From assembly GCA_038030265.1 (NCBI GenBank), contig CM075940.1:30046940-30110939 (forward strand): 64,000 bases of DNA, read 5' to 3'. Made by a program: the position numbers and the translations under genes. The DNA is from Corythucha ciliata (Eukaryota; Arthropoda; Insecta; Hemiptera; Tingidae). The notes below the pieces were generated by a model. It was given only the letters and a program-made list of their open reading frames with translations, did no database searches and was not told the DNA's origin. Positions 56,458 through 64,000 of the stretch are shown piece after piece. Position 1 is the first letter of the stretch. Every line of letters starts with the position of its first letter.

Positions 56458-57680
56458 CACTGGACCAATATAATTATTCATTCATGTTTAATTTATTCAT
56501 TAATTTACCTTCATATTCTCAATTTTGTCTCGAAAATGTCAGATTTATGGCAAACTCTCCATACGGTATTGTCCTCGCCTCTAATTTTTCCGCAGCGTTG
56601 TAGTGAAAGTGTCGAACGACTCGCGTATCAGGGCGTGCCATATAGGAAGAGCGAATTACATGAAATTAATATTTATTACTGAAAGCATATACAGCGCAGA
56701 GTAAATGCATTTTTACACCAACAAAGAGTGACGCATCACGAAAATTCATAACGTTTAATCTTACAGTGTAAAATTAACATATTTTATAAGTTGATTGTTC
56801 AACTTTTTTTCTTCTGTCGTACACACTGTAGCACCAGTGGAGTAACATGGCGCAAAAATTTGAAGTGCATTTTATTTAAAGTGCAAAAGGAAGTCGTAGC
56901 CGATTTTACTCACGTTGAACATCAAAACTCCTACAAATACAAATAATTCACGTATTGAAAAGAAAAAGGTAGAAAATGTTTGAATGAAATATTAAAAAAA
57001 AATCAAGTAACTGTTAGGCCCATTCGCTACGTTTTACCATCAGAAAAACTCAAAAATGCTCAGCCAAGTTCTTCATGATTAAAAAATTGTCAGAAAGGCA
57101 CTTTTGATTTCATTCCACGCAATGGGCGCTGAAAAAAGATAAAATACAAACAGCACAGAGAATCAGCCAGTTTTTTCCTCCCTGTCAGTGGGTAAGGTAA
57201 GGGGTGGCAATTCTTTTAAAATTAATAAACATTTTAAACCAGGGGTTATTTTAAAGCGAGAAGGGTTATGATGCTCTTGTGCGTAATACAAAAATTTTAC
57301 GCTTCGATGGGATGTTAACCGTGACGCACGAGTTAAAAAAAGGTTTTTAGGCCCGCGGTATTCCGAAATACACTCGAATAGCCCGATTGCAATGTGAGCT
57401 TCTTTTTTTTTTAACATGAAATTGAACAAAAGTGCTTTAAAACGCAATACAAAGAGAAAATTCGTATAGTTGTCAATGCCTGATTGAAATCCACTGGATT
57501 GAATTAATTTTAGTGTAAAGCTTCAGTACGTTATGAGCTTGAATAATTTTTTACGAACGTACTAACTAAATAACAAAATAACAACGAATATAATTACTTT
57601 GAAATAAATGACAAAATCAGCGTCGGATCAGATTCACGTGTTTTAAACTTATCATTTGGTCGTTATTTTTGTTTGTCTCT
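56458..57680. other. Intergenic DNA between two convergent genes
   Basis: A/T-rich, without coding signal. It should contain the 3' UTR of the nuclear receptor gene (minus strand); no canonical AATAAA on that strand was found close to the stop. Confidence 0.4.
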
Positions 57681-59720
57681 CTAGTTCTTGTACATGTCGC
57701 ATAGGACTTTCTCCATCGGAGTGTTTCCTATTGTTTTCTGGAAAAAAATATGCTCGACGCGGTGCGTCGGGACAGCCTTAAGCAACGGTATCATGAGAAG
57801 CAGGCGACCGAACCGAGTACCCAGATTTGGACTTCGGGTTCGGGCGTGGGAGCAAAGCATGACTTGCGCTTGGTCTTGTAGATTTTCAACTTGAAGAGGA
57901 TCCTTCAAGCCTCTGGTTTCTAAAACAAAAAACAATGACGATAATATTTAGGGATTTTTTTTTTTGAAATGAATGAAAAAGAGGAGGTTGTTACCTGCTC
58001 TGAAAATGACAATAGCTTTAAGGTAGGCGAATTCCGCCGCGTCCACAGCCACAGTTCGATATCTTTGGTAGATGTCATTAAGGATTCGAACGTCGACGGC
58101 TATGTGTCGACTATTCGACCCCGACATGGCGTGGTTAGCAACGCAAAACAGAGGGTTTGGGTCAAGAGGTAGACACCACTGAACGGCGTTCAAAATAAAC
58201 AGTTCCGCCCAACACTCTTCCAACAGTATCACCTTGTGGACGACGGGTACTGCGTTAACATCTTCGTGAAAATTTGTTTAAAATTAAATTTGACAGTACT
58301 TGATCTCTGAATGGAAGAAGGGCGAATGATGGGAGATTTTTCGCCCATTTGACGGCCATGAATAGGAGTCTGGCTGCAGTCTCGTAGACAGTCTCTTGGA
58401 CCTGAGGATAGAATTGGTCGGGGTGGAAGCCGGTTGAACTGCCTCTAAACTCAGGTTTGACTGGAGGCTCGTCAGCAGTTACATCAATGGGATCATCTGA
58501 GAAAATTTCATTTGTTAGAAAGTAATACACCAATTATACTAGAGCCCCTATACAGTCAACCTCCTATAACTTCTCAAAAGGAAATTCTTTACGTAAGAGG
58601 ATGCTCTTACGAGAGCCTTGTTCGTTTTTTAAAATAAAGTGAAATAATGGTAAACTGTTTACAGATCCGTTTACCCCCAAAAACAAAAAAACAAAAAAAG
58701 TCGAAGGACGAAGCACAAACCTTTTAAAAAAGCATTTATTATCCTAAAATTAATGCACGTCCGGCTTTCCAAAGCATGGCCTTCGAAGGTTGAGAACTTG
58801 TTTAAAAGGTCAGAGCTTTGCTAATCTTTGGGTTATGACCAGGAGGAAATGATGTTCTAGTCGATACAATGTATACATAATAATGTTTATAAAACGTCAA
58901 TATTACCGAAATCACCTAAAGAGAAAACGTGGACCAGTGACCCAAGACTAAACGAGGCTAATTAGCGAGTCAAAACGAAATACCGAGGGTCACTTTGCAT
59001 TAATCGGAGAACAAAGAAAGGCCTAAAGAGGCTTTTTTTTTTTTTTTTTTTTTTTTTTTCCCCTTACGAAACCAACGAAATTTTTGTGAGGTTTTTAGGC
59101 TACACATTCGTCAAACAGAATGAGAGGGGTTTCGGAATTCCTGGACGTACTATATTGTCGTGGTGAGGGGTGGGGGGAGGCGGTTTCTCTTTTCATTTTA
59201 TGTGAATTCTTTCCTTGCTTAAAGGAAATCATGAGTCTAGAGACTTATGACGTGAGCCCCTAGGGATGAAAAAAATAAAAAAATAAATAAAAATATTTTA
59301 AGGATCTTCCCTGTGGTATAACCTTGGCGTCTGACTTCTGAGCCATGTGAAACGTAAAATAAACATTTCATGCCTCGAAGGAAATGAATAACGACCATAA
59401 TAACACCCCTTAATTGCGATCTCTAACTAAAAATTATTTGGGCAGAACCGACAGACACCCCCTCGAATACTCTCAGCACTTAAGACTAAAGATTACCATC
59501 ATCATTGTCTTCGTTTCCTGATGCTTGATGAGGCGACGAGACTTGACTGTACACGGCTATACTTTGATCTTCATTCTCCGAGCTGTTATTGTTACTATTG
59601 GCGAGCGTTGCGGTATTATTGCTTCGCGGTGACGATGACTCGGTGTTGCTTGGAAGGCTGCCCAACCTTCCGGGAAAGTGCATCGTTCCCAAATTGCCGA
59701 TAGCGGCAACCGCAGGAGGC
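57681..59720 (-). CDS. NR2E3: Nuclear receptor of the NR2E3/Hr51 (PNR) type: hinge and ligand-binding domain (partial)
   Basis: Exons on the minus strand: 59497-59720, 58300-58496, 57995-58232 and 57681-57919; introns 1000, 67 and 75 bp, GT-AG, frames continuous; about 298 residues. The first exon is a hinge (HFPGRLGSLPSN, Ser/Asn-rich, acidic DNDDDD). Then comes the ligand-binding domain: VYETAARLLFMAVKWAKN, LPFRDQ|VILLEECWAELFILN, AVQWCLPLDPNPLF, AAEFAYLKAIVIF, ETRGLKDPLQVENLQDQ, and the C-terminal TIGNTPMEKVLCDMYKN with the AF-2 helix. These blocks match NR2E3/Hr51 better than tailless or dissatisfaction. The acceptor at 59721 shows upstream exons; no zinc-finger DNA-binding domain is found up to 64000, so a large first intron with transposons must separate them. 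Confidence 0.92.
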
Positions 59721-60000
59721 CTAGATATTGAAAAAAACAAAAATGTTCGCATATAGTGATCATTTGGTGGATTTAAATCGTGCAAAACTGCTGGTTTTTA
59801 TCATAATTTCCAAGTAACAAAACACAGGTGAATTATATTAGCATTGTATGTAGTACAATTACAATTCCGCAGACAGAGAATCGAATGGTTTTCTATGCAT
59901 GTAAAGCCCGACCCATAACGCATACAATCACGAAAACGGTCCTATTCGTTTGTTTAACTAAGCATTTCAACTATACTTTTTAAAGAAAACAGATGGGTGC
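59721..60000. other. Probable intron of the nuclear receptor gene
   Basis: Non-coding; it begins at the splice acceptor of the hinge exon. The DNA up to the window end is probably all intron, filled by the elements listed below. Confidence 0.5.
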
Positions 60001-60002
60001 GG

Positions 60003-60340
60003 CCAACTTCACGTTATCCGACCCACGAACGGAATTGTTTGTTTAGCGCCATTTCTAAGCCTTGATATAGTTGGTTTAGTCGAAATTTCCGTGTATTTAG
60101 CCTTTCAAGCACTTTGAACAACAAACTAACTTGGGTGCCGCTAGGCTTCACGCTCCTTACACGTGAACGAAATCGTTTGTTCAGCCGCATATCTGGAATC
60201 GTTTGTCTACGTTTGCTTAGCCATATTTTTCGCCAAAAATTTCGTCTGAATAAACACGAAAAAAACTATAATTTCGACTGTACTTACAAACGGCGCTAAA
60301 CAAACGATTTTGTTCATGGGTCGGGGAGCGTGCAGCTATT
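60003..60340. mobile_element. Inverted-repeat element, about 340 bp
   Basis: GACCCACGAACGGAATTG plus TTTGTTTAGCGCC (about 60029-60050) pairs with GGCGCTAAACAAACGATTTT plus GTTCATGGGTC (about 60293-60323), 31-bp arms with few mismatches. A third, direct copy of the arm lies at about 60148-60190. Confidence 0.7.
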
Positions 60341-60578
60341 CGCACAGGGCGTGATTAAGGCTGTACGCTGTACGGGATAGGGATGGAAAACTGATTTTCA
60401 TTTCGGGCCATATTTAGACATTTTTTTATAACGGTATCTCTGGTGTCTGGTCGAAAGTAATAAAATTATTCTTAAATTTCAAAACTATATTATTGGGCGT
60501 TACTATCACCGGACGTAGTTACAATAGTAAAGTAAAAGTAGATAAATCCGCTCCCCACTCATCCATTCCACACATAGC

Positions 60579-61418
60579 ATGCTAGAGGTAGCTCTTCGGC
60601 TCAAAAAAGGCATCGCATGCTTGAGCGACAGTCATCCCAACCTGTTGGCTTTCAAACTCACGGCTGATGAGTGGACACTCCTTGAAGACGTTGACAAGTT
60701 TCTTGGGATGTTCTTCGAAGTTTCCCAGAAGCTCGGAGGGAAAAATTATATGACGCTCCCATCATTCATAATCAGCGTCAATATGCTCCTCGATAAAGTT
60801 GAGGAGAAGACAATGTTGCTTGACGACAAACCGGGTCGAACGGTAATTGATGAGAGGCTGATAATCGCTTATCAAACCACGAGAGACAAAATTCTCACCA
60901 ATTGGATCTATAGTTGCTGTTTTGGTTTTAGACCCCAGGCACAAAGTCGAAACGTTTGTCCTGGCAGAGTGGGGAAAAGATTTAAAAGAAACACCTTTAA
61001 ATAAATGCATGGAGATCTATCGCCAATATAAGCTTGAGAAAGGCAAATATCTTCCTCAACCGAAGGCGATGACGACGAATTCAATCTCGAAAGCCTATTC
61101 AAAAGTAAGAGGAAAAAAATTGCCGAGGAATTCGACGACGAATTCAAGCGATATGTTTCTCTGCCTCGGTGTGACAGCCATCAAGATATTCTAAGGTGGT
61201 GGCAGCACCACCAATCATCGTACCCGGTATTGAGCGCCATGGCACGAGATTTATTTTCAATAACTGCAATCTCAGTGCCCGTGGAAAGACTTTTTTCAAA
61301 AGCAGGGCTGGTGTTGAGGAAAGCAAGAAATCGGCTCAACAGTGAGTCAGCCCGAAGCCTTCACTGCCTCAATTCATGGATGAATTTTAAAACTTTAAAT
61401 GAACCATACGACGCCTGA
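60579..61418 (+). pseudogene. hAT transposase relic (C-terminal half), frameshifted
   Basis: Frame 1 (60579-61004): LADEWTLLEDVDKFL-like text (here LTADEWTLLEDVDKFLG), QKLGGKNYMTLPS, MLLDKVEEK. Frame 2 from about 60922: VLDPRHKVETFVLAEWG. Frame 3 (about 61140-61418): the hAT dimerisation region with WWQHHQSSYPVLSAMARD, SVPVERLFSKAG and RNRLNSESA. Two frame changes and a missing N-terminal zinc finger and catalytic front make it dead. TAGGGATGGAAAAC at about 60378 could be its left end; no right end found. It lies antisense in the presumed receptor intron. Confidence 0.85.
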
Positions 61419-62320
61419 GTTTATGTTCGCGGTCTTTTTCTTCTTTTTTGTTTCTTATTTTTTTCCTATTATATAAATTGTTTCGTTTATTTCATTAATG
61501 AACTTGTAATATAATTAAAACAGCTATCATAAACACCCGCTTGCAGTGGAGAGACCGGTAAGTAGAATTATATGAAACAACGAGTTTTTTCAACTTTCTT
61601 TAATCTTTAACCAGCAATTTTATACTGTGGGCTTGTTCGCAGTACAGTTTCGACCAGTTCTTGAATCTCTCACGCATACGTGGAAGCGATTTTAGAATTC
61701 TCAAATCCCACTGCCGCATCCGCGTGACGTTCAAGAACTGTTACGAACTGTACCGTGAATAAGCCTTGTATTAACGTAAACTCGATGCAGTTGTTTTCTG
61801 TAGTTCTTTAAAATGGATATGAAACACGCTGAAATAGTTCCTTGCAACTTGGGACTGGGAGGAACTATATCGCACTAACTGCAGCGATTTATAACTTTCA
61901 CCAAAATTGCAACATTTTGGAGCTGAAGAAGAAGAAATCCTGACGAGTACCAGTGAAATTGGAAGTTTCCTGGCTAGATGAATATCCACGGCAATTGCAT
62001 TTTTCGAGAATTCTAGCGAAAATGCATGCGAAATGCAGAAGAAGAAGTCTATGGGGCTAGAAAGCCCTCCTATCATGTTAGGTAGGGTATACAATGACTC
62101 CCCCACAGTGGGAGAGCCACTGCGGGGCCCTGGGCATACGTTTCATGCAGGGCCTTCGTCCACCCCCCTTCACCATCATCCATCAACGCTTTCTGTTCAA
62201 AGAAACCTCAGACCTCAGTCCTTCAAAGAAATGCTCAGTTACCGAAACGAACAACACATTCACGTACTAAGGGACACGAACCATTTGCAAAAAATAAGTG
62301 TATCGACAACCGTCCGTTTG
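61419..62320. other. Unannotated DNA
   Basis: No exon or element recognised. The direct left flank of E5 ends TCCGTTTG (62313-62320), which would be its target duplication. Confidence 0.35.
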
Positions 62321-62519
62321 CAGTGGCGTACCTACCTATACCTAGCGGGTCACAGTGCGGAAATCTCAAGCAGGCCCCTTTTTTTCGTGGGGCGCAGGTC
62401 CACAATTCCGTCAGGCACCAGAGCCCCATTATGAGCTTTGAAGCCCCTAGTCTCTAAAAGTCTATAAATAAACAAAGAAATATAATTTTCATGTACTCAC
62501 CGTTCAATCATGGTTTATT

Positions 62520-63215
62520 CCTAATTTTAGAAACAAATTGGCCTCCAGAAACCGCGAATTTTGGGGTTTTCTCAATTTTAGCCGTGAATTGGCGCTTTTT
62601 CTCATTTTTGCTGCTAATTAGCGGTTTTCCTCAATTTTAGTGGTAAATTAGAGCATTATACGTTATCTCAATTTTCAATTGTTTCCTACTTTAACCCTCA
62701 AATTAGCAATTTTTTCTTCAATTTCAGCCGCGAATTGGCGTTTTTCTCAATCTCAGCTGCAAACGCTGGTTTTTTCTCAATTGAGTGCCACGATTTTTCT
62801 TGAATTGAGCGTGGAATGAGCGGTTCTCACCCTGAAATTCAAAATTTTAGCTGCGAATGAGAGGTTTCATTGTCAGAGCCGAGAATGAATGCTTTTTGGC
62901 AATTCCAGCTGCGAGTGTACATTTTTCAAAATTTTACCTCTCGATTTGCGCTTTTTCCCACCTCTATTTGCGCTTTTTCCCACCTCTATTTGCGAACAAA
63001 CACATTTTCGCAATTTTTAGCCACGAGTATTAGCGCTTTTTCGGAACTTTTATCCGCATAGTTGTCCAACAGGGTACCAATAAGTTTCCTTTTCACGATC
63101 TCAATTTTATAAATTAACAATTTTTGCCGCTTTTGCCAAGTTTAAGCCGCAAATTACCGCTGTTCTATCACATTTTTAGCCGCAAATTAGAGGGCTTTCT
63201 CAATTTCAGCCGGGA
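62520..63215 (+). repeat. Degenerate minisatellite, family 1
   Basis: GCGAATTGGCG/TTTTCTCAATTTTAGCCG units, as in the other arrays. Confidence 0.83.
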
Positions 63216-63830
63216 TTCAGATCGGGTTTGAAAGAGCCGCACCATGTGATTGGTTGAAAAGAGCCAAAATCGTGAAATATAGCTTTGAAAGAGCCGAAGT
63301 CACGAAATTTACCGTTTGAACACGTGACATATAGTAATTTGTAGAGAGCTAAACCCGCAAAGTTGGGCTATCCGAGAGCTTATGAGTCCATTTTTTAGGA
63401 GCCAAAATATTGAAAGGTTTTGGTGTGAGAAAACTTCAAAATTGTTTTCTTTGGAGTGATACAAGACAGCCCCTTGCCCCCAATGTTGGCTGTTTGTTTT
63501 GGTAAGAGCAAACCCTGCTATAGTGGTTCTTCTGTTGAAAATTCTTGAAATTTGATAATAATACGATTCAAACCCACGAAATTTGATTTTCATAGAAGCC
63601 AAGATCGTGAAATTAGGTTTTTGCATTAGCGAAACCCTCGAAATTGTTGTTTATTATTACCTACATATTTAGTTTTTAAAATTCGGCTGTTAAGATTATT
63701 CGAATCCACGAAATATGTTTTTATTGTAGAGTCAAACCTGTTAAATGTAGTTTTTAAAACCCCTGACTCGCCTAATTTGGTTTTTCCAAAAGTGAAACTC
63801 GTGTTTCACGCGTTTGACTCGTAATGAAAC
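63216..63830. repeat. Degenerate minisatellite, family 2
   Basis: AAATTTGGTTTTTGAAAGAG and CCAAAATCGTGAAAT units, about 30 bp. It follows directly on family 1, the same order as in E2. Confidence 0.8.
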
Positions 63831-64000
63831 CTCATTTTACGCGGGATTGGTTCTCAGAAAAACCAATTTCGCGTGTTTGCCTCTTATTGAAACCAAATTT
63901 CTCCACGACCAACAAACTGACACTTTAGCTCCGGCAGTCAAAAATTTTGGTTGTGGTGAATTCCACCCACACCCACCCGCCACAAAAAGGAGAATGCATT

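Larger units (their letters stand above)
62321..64000. mobile_element. Element E5: left part of a hAT-type minisatellite element (continues beyond the window)
   Basis: CAGTGGCGTACCTACC at 62321 resembles the ends of E4 and the CAGTGGTGTAGGTAGG phrase at 33207. Inside, a family-1 array and then a family-2 array follow, as in E2. No right end is seen before 64000, so this is inferred from the left end and the content. Confidence 0.5.

Noticed and set aside
56128..56473. Alternative frames on both strands over the glycine-rich exon
   Set aside because: Shadow frames of a GC-rich repeat; the chosen frame alone gives a signal peptide and fits the splice sites.

Overview
This is animal nuclear DNA, most likely from an arthropod. 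The evidence is short introns (61-99 bp) in three of the four host genes, a TATA-driven signal-peptide/glycine-rich protein of cuticle type, an NR2E3-type nuclear receptor, and a transposon load typical of arthropods: Penelope-like, R1-like with a DUF4780-type ORF1, Jockey-like, Ty3/gypsy, Ty1/copia and hAT. The species cannot be named from the sequence. I read all splice sites by eye, and the phases agree across every junction.

Host genes are few and compact. (i) 2848-4114 (-) holds the last four exons of a coiled-coil, BAR-like protein with a proline-rich PPPY tail. (ii) 19666-21466 (-) is a complete six-exon PRMT3-like arginine methyltransferase (494 codons) with altered active-site motifs and a poly(A) signal. 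(iii) 55817-56457 (+) is a complete small gene for a secreted glycine/tryptophan-rich protein, with TATA box, two exons and poly(A) signal. (iv) 57681-59720 (-) holds the hinge and ligand-binding domain of an NR2E3/Hr51-type nuclear receptor; its DNA-binding domain is not in the window.

Almost everything else is mobile or repeated DNA. From 4.8 to 8.9 kb a Penelope-like element is split by a 5'-truncated R1-like retroposon with a 14-bp target duplication. Four large elements with hAT-type ends, three with perfect and one with 7/8-matching 8-bp target duplications, lie at 8990-11551, 14809-18328, 22476-28523 and 28797-34133; a fifth starts at 62321. None encodes a recognisable transposase, but all five carry highly degenerate tandem arrays with a period of about 30 bp. 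The third also received a gypsy element (4-bp target duplication ATAC), which itself carries an antisense Jockey-like fragment. The fourth contains a GGTATCGA palindromic satellite and a tRNA-like gene. From 34.7 to 39.5 kb is a roughly 2-kb duplicated block, then a gag-protease ORF without reverse transcriptase followed by a 1.4-kb LTR full of regularly spaced small hairpins (39.7-43.5 kb), a broken copia element (43.5-47.4 kb), an antisense R1-like fragment (47.4-48.65 kb), a second R1-like element with ORF1 and the front of ORF2 (50.1-53.4 kb), more arrays (53.4-55.6 kb), and a frameshifted hAT transposase relic (60.6-61.4 kb).

The most novel pattern is the link between hAT-type terminal repeats and the about-30-bp degenerate arrays. 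It explains roughly a quarter of the window and is not covered by any standard feature type.
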